NCBI GenBank assembly: GCA_002428525.1 | Contig: DIWU01000025.1 | Location: forward strand, 1 to 49,186 | Source of the DNA: a bacterium UBP14_UBA6098 | Lineage (GTDB): Bacteria; UBP14; UBA6098 | Direction of reading: 5' to 3' | DNA length: 49,186 nt | Shown here: positions 41,613 to 49,186 of the stretch, one piece after another | Layout: every line of letters starts with the position of its first letter | Numbering within the stretch: the first letter of the stretch is position 1 | Made by a program: the position numbers and the translations under genes | The notes under the pieces: generated by a model | The model's database searches: none | What the model was told of the DNA's origin: nothing | Seen by the model: the letters and a program-made list of their open reading frames with translations, nothing else

Positions 41613-44600
41613 TCAGCGTGCGAGAACGACCGTGCCGTTGCAAATAATCTTGCCATCCTGTTTGATGACATAGAGATACAGGCCCTCGGGCAAGGCATTG
41701 CCCCTGTCGTCTCGGCCGTCCCAGCTACGCGGGATTAGGTCACCCATATCAGAGATCGGCTCGATAGTCTTCGTGAAAACAGATCTGTTCCGAATATCGA
41801 AAACGGTAAGCTCGCCCCGCTGAGTGAACATATGTGGGAAATCGAAGGCCGCGCGGTCGTTGATATCGTCCTGATTCGGCGTGAAGGGGTTCGGCAGGAC
41901 GAGGCAGGCGATCGAAGGCTCGATGACGAAGCTGTCGATAATCGTCGCGCAATTCGGGCCGCAATAGTCGGGGCTGTCGCAGGACTTGAGCGCAACCACG
42001 ATCGTATCGCTCGCGTTGAACTGCACTCCGACAACCTCCGGATCGAAGACGAGATTCCAGTATCCATCCCCCTCGTCGGTCAATAGAGCCGGCGGGAAGC
42101 CGTATTCATAACCATCGACGATCAGATGAACCGAATCCAAATCGAGGCCGGAAAGAGGCTCGAAAATCCGCGCCGTGATTCGAGGTGAAACATCGCGAAT
42201 CATATGCGAAAGCCCCATCTGTGGGGTAAGAAAGCTCATAGCCGGTGCATCGAAATCGAGCCAGAAGCTGAAACAGAACGGCGCGTTGGCGATATTCTGT
42301 CCGATTCGGCTTTCGGCGCGAAGAAGGCAGACCTCCGCGAGATTGCCGCTTTGCCACCAGCCGGAATCGGGGGTCCAATGAAGGTCGCCCGTCGCGGCGT
42401 CCCACCAAAGGTATTCATGGTCTATTGTATAGACAACACTATCGATCTCGAGCTCGAAGCTCGAAGGCTCCATCGAGACCTCGGAGAAAATATTTAAAAC
42501 TATCTCCTGATCGAAGCAAGCGCTATAACTACCGCGTTCGGGGTGGATAAGAAATGCCACCGGCTCGTTCGCGAGAATAATAAAATTGAAACATGTTCTC
42601 GGCGTGGTGTTCGGGCCGCAGAAGCTCGTGTCGTCGGGTGTGTCGAACATGCCCCACATGCAAATCTCCACCGTGTCCGCGGGAAAAACACCGCCATAGA
42701 TATCAAATAGCATAGTATCCGGGTCGATTCCGTCGAAGCGAAGGTCAACGCTCCAGTCATTGATCGCAACCTGATTGACCTTGACCTCGATGTTATCCGA
42801 GCTGACGCTTGTAGGCTCAATACTTAAAAAATCGTCGGCCCAAACGACATAGACTTCATCGAGAACATCGTATGAGGCGTAATCGCCGTTTCGGGGATAG
42901 ACCTCGATAGTATCGGGATGCATATCGTCGATGATCAAGGTGCAAACCGAGGGGGCAGTCATGCAGAACAGCTCGTTGTAAACAGGTTCGAGTTGGAAGA
43001 CAACCGTGTCGCCGTGAGGATAAAGCGGATTTGGGTTGTAGAAAAGACCGCCGTAATACTCGTCGCCGTCCCAGTGAAGCCTCGTATCGTCGAGGCCGAT
43101 ATGCTCGAGCGGGGTCGAGTTCGACTGAACGGTCAGTATAACCAACGACTCGACAACCGGATAGCTCGTTCCGAAAATCGAGTCGGCGGAGATATTGAAG
43201 ATAATCTCCTGACCGGAATTGATAGTCGTCCCGAGGCTGTCCGCGGGGCCGCAGGAGATGACATTGCCGCATTCGTGCGGACGGATCCGCACAACCGCCG
43301 GTGGATAATGGCACATCGGCGTCCACATCGGAATGAACATGCTTCTGTTCGAGATGACCAACGAGTTCAGGCATGTCGCATGTATCCAAAAGGAGATATC
43401 GACGGAATCGCAACTCGGATCGATTTCGAAGCTCCATGAGATGACCGTGTCCGTTTCCGGATAGAGGTCGCCGATAATCGTCGTGCAAGCGCCCTCGCGG
43501 TAGTATAGGCATCCGAGACCTGTTGCCTCGAATTGGAGGATAGCCTTTGTATAATATGCGATCTCCTCGCAGGTCGGGTTCCAGATTGTCGCTGTGAAGG
43601 TGAACTCGCCGATGCTGTCGCATTTGGCGCAATTAATCGGAAAAGCCGACAATTCCGGCCCGGGGATAATCTCCAATCCGCAGGGGATCGGTCTCTGCGC
43701 GCGCCAACGGTTATCGACGACCCAGTGGATTTGCGTGGTTGTGTCGCTAAGCATATGCATATCGTCGTCGATATTAGTGTAGTAATAACTCCCGGTATTC
43801 CAGATTCGGCGAACCGGATTCCATTCGTCGTCGTCGCCGTAGATATAGATTCCCCGCTCTGTCGAACCGTAGCCGCCGCGGTAGGTGCTGACAACAAACT
43901 CCGCGTGGCAGTCGTTATCGACATCGGCAATAGCCACGAAGCGGTTCGGGTCGGGAAGATAATCCCCGACGAAATCGTCGAAGGTCGCCCAGAAGATCCC
44001 CGTCGCACCGTCGAACACGATGAATTCGCCGGCCATATTGTAGCTACAAAGATCGGGAACACCGTCGCAGTTGAGGTCGGCGGCGGACATCGAAATAATC
44101 TCGCCGCTACTGAACGGCGGAGTTTGCCAAAATATAGTGCCGTCGAGGCGAACTACAGAAATTATACACTCCGAGCTTGTCGGAGTATGATTCACCGCGA
44201 AGGCGATCTCGGGCCGGGGGGTCGATAGATCGAAATCCGCCACGACCGGGCATTCGTAATGACTGAAAAGCGTGCTGACCGCAACTATCGAGATAACATC
44301 GTATTCGAGAATTCCGAAGCCGTTATAGACATAAACATGGCTATTGTAAGATACATCGACCCATTCGACGATAAGCTCCGGCTCGCCGTCGAGGTCGATA
44401 TCGGCGATAGCCGGCGGCCCGCCGCAAACCCGCCAAAGCTCGGTGCCCTCGTCATCCCAGCACACAGCCTCGACATCGCCGGAGCTTCCCGCCGTCACCG
44501 AGGCGATCAGCTCGTATCGGCCGTCGAGATTGATGTCGCCGCAATACATCGAGCCGTAGGAGCGTTTTCCCCCCGTGTTGATCAAAAGCTCGAGCGCTCC

Positions 44601-45134
44601 GGTCATAGCGTCGAGGACGACAATATCGTATTGCGAAGAGGAGCGGTTCATCTGGGCGATGACCTCCACCTCATCGTCGCCGTCGAAATCGGCGAGCAGA
44701 ACCTCGTGACCGGCATTGCTATAAAAGGTTCCGCCCATATCGAAAATCCATTTTACCGCACCGGTCGGTCCATCGAGACTAATAACACCCATACCGCCCT
44801 CTGAATCAAAATATATTGCACAATAAATCTCGCCGATCCCGTCCCTGTCGATATCGGCGAGGGCCGGAGTAAACATTCCCCTGCCATAGCGTCCAGACCA
44901 AAGAGTGTCTAAAGAATCGTCGTGAAATTTATCGACAACCGCGATCCAGCCATCTCCGATAGTCTCTGTTCGCGAGGTGATTACGATTTCCGGATGACCA
45001 TCGCCGGTCAAATCGCCGACAACAGGGGAATTCGGAACCTCATTCGCTCGGCAACCCATGAATACTTCGACTCCGGGGAAACAATAAACACAGGTCACCA
45101 AAAGAAGAAGCAAAAAAACCTTACTCGCGAACAT
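41613..45134 (-). CDS. Exported FG-GAP beta-propeller stalk protein with Cys-clamped C-terminal domain
   Basis: This 1173-residue protein has a signal peptide (1-18) and a beta-propeller head (about 30-430). The head is built from FG-GAP/VCBS-like repeats with calcium-loop patterns such as DLTGDGHPEI, DIDRDGIGEI and DFDGDDEVEV. A CARDB-like domain (about 490-640) and about three Ig-like repeats with Cys follow. The C-terminus is the FlgD/type-B-like domain: ACLVLPNPFTPNQDD, SWDGRDDRG, EGLYLYVI and CNGTVVLAR, with Cys1077 and Cys1165 as the likely disulfide. It lies 16 bases after the next stalk protein gene, so it is in the same operon. GGGAG precedes the ATG by seven bases. It is probably a surface adhesin or scaffold. 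Confidence 0.88.
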   Translation of the reverse strand: MFASKVFLLLLLVTCVYCFPGVEVFMGCRANEVPNSPVVGDLTGDGHPEIVITSRTETIGDGWIAVVDKFHDDSLDTLWSGRYGRGMFTPALADIDRDGIGEIYCAIYFDSEGGMGVISLDGPTGAVKWIFDMGGTFYSNAGHEVLLADFDGDDEVEVIAQMNRSSSQYDIVVLDAMTGALELLINTGGKRSYGSMYCGDINLDGRYELIASVTAGSSGDVEAVCWDDEGTELWRVCGGPPAIADIDLDGEPELIVEWVDVSYNSHVYVYNGFGILEYDVISIVAVSTLFSHYECPVVADFDLSTPRPEIAFAVNHTPTSSECIISVVRLDGTIFWQTPPFSSGEIISMSAADLNCDGVPDLCSYNMAGEFIVFDGATGIFWATFDDFVGDYLPDPNRFVAIADVDNDCHAEFVVSTYRGGYGSTERGIYIYGDDDEWNPVRRIWNTGSYYYTNIDDDMHMLSDTTTQIHWVVDNRWRAQRPIPCGLEIIPGPELSAFPINCAKCDSIGEFTFTATIWNPTCEEIAYYTKAILQFEATGLGCLYYREGACTTIIGDLYPETDTVISWSFEIDPSCDSVDISFWIHATCLNSLVISNRSMFIPMWTPMCHYPPAVVRIRPHECGNVISCGPADSLGTTINSGQEIIFNISADSIFGTSYPVVESLVILTVQSNSTPLEHIGLDDTRLHWDGDEYYGGLFYNPNPLYPHGDTVVFQLEPVYNELFCMTAPSVCTLIIDDMHPDTIEVYPRNGDYASYDVLDEVYVVWADDFLSIEPTSVSSDNIEVKVNQVAINDWSVDLRFDGIDPDTMLFDIYGGVFPADTVEICMWGMFDTPDDTSFCGPNTTPRTCFNFIILANEPVAFLIHPERGSYSACFDQEIVLNIFSEVSMEPSSFELEIDSVVYTIDHEYLWWDAATGDLHWTPDSGWWQSGNLAEVCLLRAESRIGQNIANAPFCFSFWLDFDAPAMSFLTPQMGLSHMIRDVSPRITARIFEPLSGLDLDSVHLIVDGYEYGFPPALLTDEGDGYWNLVFDPEVVGVQFNASDTIVVALKSCDSPDYCGPNCATIIDSFVIEPSIACLVLPNPFTPNQDDINDRAAFDFPHMFTQRGELTVFDIRNRSVFTKTIEPISDMGDLIPRSWDGRDDRGNALPEGLYLYVIKQDGKIICNGTVVLAR

Positions 45135-45150
45135 TGCGAAACTCCCTAAG

Positions 45151-48100
45151 TCAACGGGCGATGAGGAGGGAACCGCTACATACAGCTCTGCCCTCGCTAA
45201 AGATTATATAAAGATAAAGCCCTTCGCCAAGCGGCTTTCCCCTGCTATCTCTCCCGTCCCATTCGGTTTCGCCGAATAGGTTTCCCCTGAAGACCTCGAT
45301 ATTATCTAATGTATAAATGAAAAGCTCGGCGGTATGAATCGCGCTGTGCGGATAATCGAAAAAGACGAGGTCGTTGATGAAATCCGCATTCGGCGTAAAG
45401 GGATTCGGCAAAGCCCTACAGGCCGTGCGCGGCTCGATGAAGAAACGCCAAACGGCTGTGGTGCAGTTCGGCGCGCAAAGATCAGGTTCGTCGCAGATAT
45501 TGACATGGACAGAGACGGTATCCCCCGGCGTGAAGGCGAAGCCGCTCTCCGAGGGCCGAATCGAGACGACTCCTCCGTCGGTCGAGGGCGAGAATATACC
45601 GTTAACCGAATGCCCCGCGCAAACAATTATCATAGTAGAAAGGTCGAGTCCGGCCGGGGAATCCCCGAGCGCGAACTCGACAATCTGATTTTCGTCGGAA
45701 ACGATCGAGCCGACCGGCGGGACGAGCGGCGTCACTTGCGGAGGGCGCAAATCCACGATGAAGGAGAATTCAACCGTGTCGATATTGCGCGTGCCGTGGA
45801 TATTGAAGAACTCCACAAGCGCACCTGTCACCGTTTGGCCATGGCTCCAATTCACGGCCGGAGTAAAAACCAATGTGTCGTTCGAGATCCAAACCTCGGG
45901 ATCGACGCCGGAGACATAGCGTCGGCCATCGACAAGCAAAACCGCGCCGGAGTCTGCCACCCCTGAGATATCCCCCAAAGCGATGAGGATATTTTGATCC
46001 GCGCAGGCGCTGACCGCGCCAATTGGCGGCGAAACGAGCTGTGCCGTCGGCGGGGAAAAGATTACACTAATATCGAAGCATGTCGTGTCGGTGTTCGGCG
46101 CGCAAAGGTCGGGTGAATCGCCGGCGATAACACAGATTTGCGGGCAATCCGTCCAACTCATTCCAGACGGCCTCGGGTCGAAGGTGACCAAGCCGCCGTC
46201 CCAGACGACGCATTCATGCCCGACCTCGTAAAGCCCGCCGCAAAAAGAGAGGGCAATCGTGCTCGGATCGACACCGGTCAACGAATCGAAGAGCGAGATA
46301 GTCACCGGCCCAAACTCGTCGCCCCAGAAAATCCCCTCCGGGGGATCGATCAGATCGGCGACCGGCGCTGTGAGATCGGTTAGAAAATCGAACACCAAAG
46401 GAGCTTCGATATTGCATCCGACCGTGTTGAAGCAAGTATCGAGGCGAACATTATGCCAGCCCTCGACCCACGACTCGTTTTCGGGAAACTGCGCAACCAC
46501 AAGCCCGATCGGGGGATCAACGAGCAGGTTTTCATCCACGACAGAGAAGCGAACCTCCCCGTCCGCCCAAATAACAACTCGATCCGGATCGACCATCGTC
46601 TCCCCGCCAACATTGACGACTATCTCCTGCCTCGGACAGCTCGAACTCGAGCCGTCCAAGGGCATAACGAGTGCCGCCGTCGGAATATGCGTTCCCGGAA
46701 TATAGATACAAAGCGTGTGCAGGAAAGGCCCGATAGGATACTGAACCGTCGAAAGGCGGAACTCGTCGATGAAAAGCCCGGCTCGCTGGTCTGAGCTGTT
46801 GCTACCAAAGACGAAACGGACTTGGACAATATCATCGGGCTCCAAAACGCCCATTCCGATGAGGTCTTGCGAAACAACCTCAGTCCAACCGGTTCTCGGA
46901 TAGCAATAGGCCATTTTGTTCGCGATAGGGTTGTCCGAAAATTCGTCGATATAGGCGTCGTATCGCGGGAGCAGAAGCCCTACGCCGAACTCGTCGAGCT
47001 GGCGCCAGCCGGTGTAGTTCACATCGATCTCGACGAGAAAGCCGTCCTCGCCGTCACTCGTCCATCCTATTAGATCCGGTGGAGGCACCGAAAGCCAATA
47101 GGAAAAGGCAAGATAGGCCTCAGTCCAACCCGACAAGGAAAAAGCGTCGCTGGTGAGTGTCGTCAAGGCATTCGGGGGATAGGTCGCGCTTCCGTTCGAG
47201 GGCATCCCCGCAATTCCGAAGCCTGTCACGGCCTCCGATGGCCCGTTCGGAAGGCGAACATCGCAATAGCCGAAATTCGCACCGCCGGTGAATAGATTCT
47301 CGTCGCCCTCGAAGTTGTCGCGATAGCCGATAAGCGAGTCGGCGCTCGTCACAACGATATCCCAACAAACCGTCGTATCGTTGAAGGGCGGAAAGGCGAC
47401 TTCGATTTCCCAGTGTGCGGTATCGATCTCGCCGGGGGTCATTGTCCCGAGAGGCGTCGCTTCCATCCCAAAGGCCAACTCGAATTGGGGCGGAAGCTCG
47501 ATATGGAGCATTACCTCCTCCGCGGCCTCCCCCCCGATGTTCTCGACAACAAAATCGAGCGGAAAGGGATTTGGATAGACCGCGCAATCGGCAAGACCCA
47601 ACGAGGTCGGGTATTCAGGCCTGCGAATAAGCTGTGCCTCTTGGAGTCCTCCGCCGACATAGATATCGTCGATGAACCATCCGCGGAAACCATTGTAAAG
47701 ATTGTCCTCGGTCGCGAAAAGAAACCGGATCATTATATCATGCCCCGAATAGCTCGCATCGAGGAAATATGTCCACTTAATCCAAACACCCGGCGCAAGA
47801 TAACCCCCCGAGGAATATCCCTCCCAATGATCCCACCCCGACAGCCGCGAGAAGGGCGGGTTCAGCCAGTTTAGTGTATCCCAGCTCGCGCCGGCGTCCT
47901 TCGAAACGAGGATATACATCATGTCGAAGTTGTCGATATCGATACATTCGACCTCCCACCATGTCCAAAAGCTGAACATGATATGCGCAAACTCGCTTGT
48001 CTCGAAGATAGGACTGGTCAGCGTTCCGCCGTGTTCGTCGTCCGAGTTTCCGCCGGTGTAGGCCGGCCCACCGAAGGGCAAATGGTCGAACGGCTCGCCG

Positions 48101-48477
48101 ATGAAGGTTCCGTTTTCGGGGTTGCCATACCAAAAGCAGGAATTCCCCGAATGCGCACTCGGCAGATATGCCGGGCGCGGGTCTCCAATCTCGACCATAA
48201 CGCCATAAATATCCGAATGAACCGAAATCGCCTCCGGATAAGTCATTCTCTGCCATTGGCACAAAGAGGTGAAGGCGTTCGCGACCCATCCGCCGACTCC
48301 CGCTTCGAAATCCTCCAAATATGGCACAGGCACCGTCATAGGGCGTTCTCGAACAGGAACTTCGCTCGTTGGGCTTTCCTCTTTTGCGGTCAATCTTTCG
48401 TTTCTCGGCATCGCCATGGAATAGACAACCGAAGAAAAGGTGGCAATCGCGACCAAGACTATCAGTCTCTTGCTCAA
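45151..48477 (-). CDS. Exported MAM-like stalk protein with Cys-clamped C-terminal domain
   Basis: This 1108-residue protein has a signal peptide (1-20) and two jelly-roll domains of the MAM/immune-inhibitor-A type (about 50-290 and 385-600, with WFIDDIYVGG and LFIDEFRLS at their ends). A CARDB-like spacer lies between them. About four Ig-like repeats (about 625-1015) follow; two contain the motif D-x-PDLCAPN. The tail starts ACRALPNPFTPN and ends CSGSLLIAR, with Cys1020 and Cys1100. No protease motif HExxH is present, so it is not itself a peptidase. The start is TTG with GGAG five bases upstream. It sits 43 bases after the truncated gene at the window edge. Confidence 0.87.
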   Translation of the reverse strand: MSKRLIVLVAIATFSSVVYSMAMPRNERLTAKEESPTSEVPVRERPMTVPVPYLEDFEAGVGGWVANAFTSLCQWQRMTYPEAISVHSDIYGVMVEIGDPRPAYLPSAHSGNSCFWYGNPENGTFIGEPFDHLPFGGPAYTGGNSDDEHGGTLTSPIFETSEFAHIMFSFWTWWEVECIDIDNFDMMYILVSKDAGASWDTLNWLNPPFSRLSGWDHWEGYSSGGYLAPGVWIKWTYFLDASYSGHDIMIRFLFATEDNLYNGFRGWFIDDIYVGGGLQEAQLIRRPEYPTSLGLADCAVYPNPFPLDFVVENIGGEAAEEVMLHIELPPQFELAFGMEATPLGTMTPGEIDTAHWEIEVAFPPFNDTTVCWDIVVTSADSLIGYRDNFEGDENLFTGGANFGYCDVRLPNGPSEAVTGFGIAGMPSNGSATYPPNALTTLTSDAFSLSGWTEAYLAFSYWLSVPPPDLIGWTSDGEDGFLVEIDVNYTGWRQLDEFGVGLLLPRYDAYIDEFSDNPIANKMAYCYPRTGWTEVVSQDLIGMGVLEPDDIVQVRFVFGSNSSDQRAGLFIDEFRLSTVQYPIGPFLHTLCIYIPGTHIPTAALVMPLDGSSSSCPRQEIVVNVGGETMVDPDRVVIWADGEVRFSVVDENLLVDPPIGLVVAQFPENESWVEGWHNVRLDTCFNTVGCNIEAPLVFDFLTDLTAPVADLIDPPEGIFWGDEFGPVTISLFDSLTGVDPSTIALSFCGGLYEVGHECVVWDGGLVTFDPRPSGMSWTDCPQICVIAGDSPDLCAPNTDTTCFDISVIFSPPTAQLVSPPIGAVSACADQNILIALGDISGVADSGAVLLVDGRRYVSGVDPEVWISNDTLVFTPAVNWSHGQTVTGALVEFFNIHGTRNIDTVEFSFIVDLRPPQVTPLVPPVGSIVSDENQIVEFALGDSPAGLDLSTMIIVCAGHSVNGIFSPSTDGGVVSIRPSESGFAFTPGDTVSVHVNICDEPDLCAPNCTTAVWRFFIEPRTACRALPNPFTPNADFINDLVFFDYPHSAIHTAELFIYTLDNIEVFRGNLFGETEWDGRDSRGKPLGEGLYLYIIFSEGRAVCSGSLLIAR

Positions 48478-48520
48478 ATCGACTCCAGAATGGTTGTCTT
48501 TATCCAGTCCCGAAGGACTA

Positions 48521-49186
48521 TTATCTTGCTAACACAACAGTTCCGTTGCAAATTATTTCATCGTTTTGGATTATAAGATAAATGTATAAACCCTCCGGCA
48601 TTCTCAATCCCTTACTGTCCCGGCCGTCCCAGCTACGTGAGATCAAATCCGTAAGATCGCTGGCCCTCATATCGATATCCCTTCTGAAGACCTCGACATT
48701 GCGGGTGGTGTAGATCACCAGCTCGGCGGTCTCGGAGAACATGAACGGGTAATTGAATATGGCGTAATCGTTTACGGCGTCGCCGTTCGGCGTGAACGGG
48801 TTCGGGAACACCAGACAGTCGATCTCCGGCTCGACCAAGAACTCCATCGAGTCGGCCGAGCAGTTCGGGCCGCAGGTGTCCGGGCTATCACAAAGCGTCA
48901 CAACGACTTCCACCGTGTCGCCGCTGACGAACTCCACCCCCTGCCCCGCGGGGTAGAAGGTGACATCCACCGCCCTCACCTCGCCGCCGGCGCCCGTCGA
49001 ACGGACATTCCAGTCAACCTGAGTCCAGTCGTAGTGCGCGCCGTAGATCGTCGCGTCGAAGCTCGCCGGATCGATGCCGCTACCCTCGTCGGTCAGGCTG
49101 AAGCTGATCGGTTGCTGGCGGTTGCGAGTCATGTAAGTCATTGGCTCCGTGAAGGTTATCGTCGGCGCCACGAGGTCCATGATGAA
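48521..49186 (-). CDS. C-terminal part of a further stalk protein (runs off the window)
   Basis: Only the last 221 or so residues are in the window; the start lies beyond base 49186. It contains one Ig-like repeat with the motif CDSPDTCGPNC, then the Cys-clamped domain: DCLVFPNPFTPNGDAVND, SWDGRDSKG, EGLYIYLI and CNGTVVLAR. The last nine residues are identical to those of the FG-GAP protein. The gene heads, or is within, the operon of stalk proteins. Its head domain cannot be seen. Confidence 0.85.
   Translation of the reverse strand, partial: FIMDLVAPTITFTEPMTYMTRNRQQPISFSLTDEGSGIDPASFDATIYGAHYDWTQVDWNVRSTGAGGEVRAVDVTFYPAGQGVEFVSGDTVEVVVTLCDSPDTCGPNCSADSMEFLVEPEIDCLVFPNPFTPNGDAVNDYAIFNYPFMFSETAELVIYTTRNVEVFRRDIDMRASDLTDLISRSWDGRDSKGLRMPEGLYIYLIIQNDEIICNGTVVLAR

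Noticed and set aside
45151..48477. Immune inhibitor A-type metalloprotease
   Set aside because: The jelly-roll domains are similar, but no HExxH zinc motif exists anywhere in the protein.

Overview
The window looks like a contig of an uncultured, GC-moderate, diderm (LPS-making) bacterium. Three things suggest the FCB group or a neighbouring candidate phylum (for example Cloacimonadota, Marinimicrobia, Zixibacteria or WOR-3). These are a fused LpxC-FabZ protein, many very large exported proteins ending in FlgD-like or type IX-secretion-like C-terminal domains, and an Omp85-type outer-membrane protein. I cannot name the phylum from the sequence alone. About 93% of the window is coding. I see no tRNA, rRNA, CRISPR array, transposase, integrase or phage gene.

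Layout. 1-307: no gene, two related short palindromes. 308-1711 (-): lpxC-fabZ, lipid A and fatty acid synthesis, divergent from 1961-6070 (+), a secreted subtilisin-family protease. 6250-8402 (+): a single-RRM RNA-binding protein and a biotin-free PycB-type carboxyltransferase subunit, each with its own promoter and terminator. 8680-15716 (-): metalloprotease, GH57 glycosidase and RseC-like protein in tight order, then a sugar-phosphate transferase with its own promoter, then a VWA-domain membrane protein behind a terminator. 15833-15964: an intergenic four-arm inverted-repeat structure. 15983-20078 (-): a four-gene operon with an exported CBM9/DOMON-like protein, a MacA-type adaptor, an ABC ATPase and a MacB-type permease. 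20192-28777 (-): a 2861-residue exported repeat protein. 28976-32851 (-): a VWA stalk protein. 32977-35331 (-): xseB, an Omp85-family protein and a small membrane protein. 35477-39876 (-): an exported metallophosphatase and a lamin-tail-domain protein. 39902-41562 (+): a THEP1-like NTPase and DNA polymerase IV. 41613 to the window edge (-): at least three large stalk proteins in one operon.

The main theme is the cell surface. Nine of the 23 proteins are large exported ones, and they fall into at least three C-terminal classes. Two (metalloprotease, metallophosphatase) carry a canonical type-A sorting domain ending in Lys. Four (VWA, FG-GAP, MAM-like and the truncated one) carry a roughly 90-residue FlgD/type-B-like domain with a Cys just before a PNPF motif and a second Cys always nine residues from a C-terminal Arg. 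Two (subtilase and the 2861-residue protein) appear to share a third, unnamed C-terminal domain. The stalk proteins combine a variable head with tandem Ig-like repeats. No type IX secretion machinery is in the window, so the export route is inferred only.

Several gene starts were moved inward from the longest open frame because a good Shine-Dalgarno site or a promoter lies inside it. Promoters resembling sigma-70 sites (TTG-rich -35 box, 16-17 bases, TATATT/TATACT-like -10 box) can be seen before nine genes.
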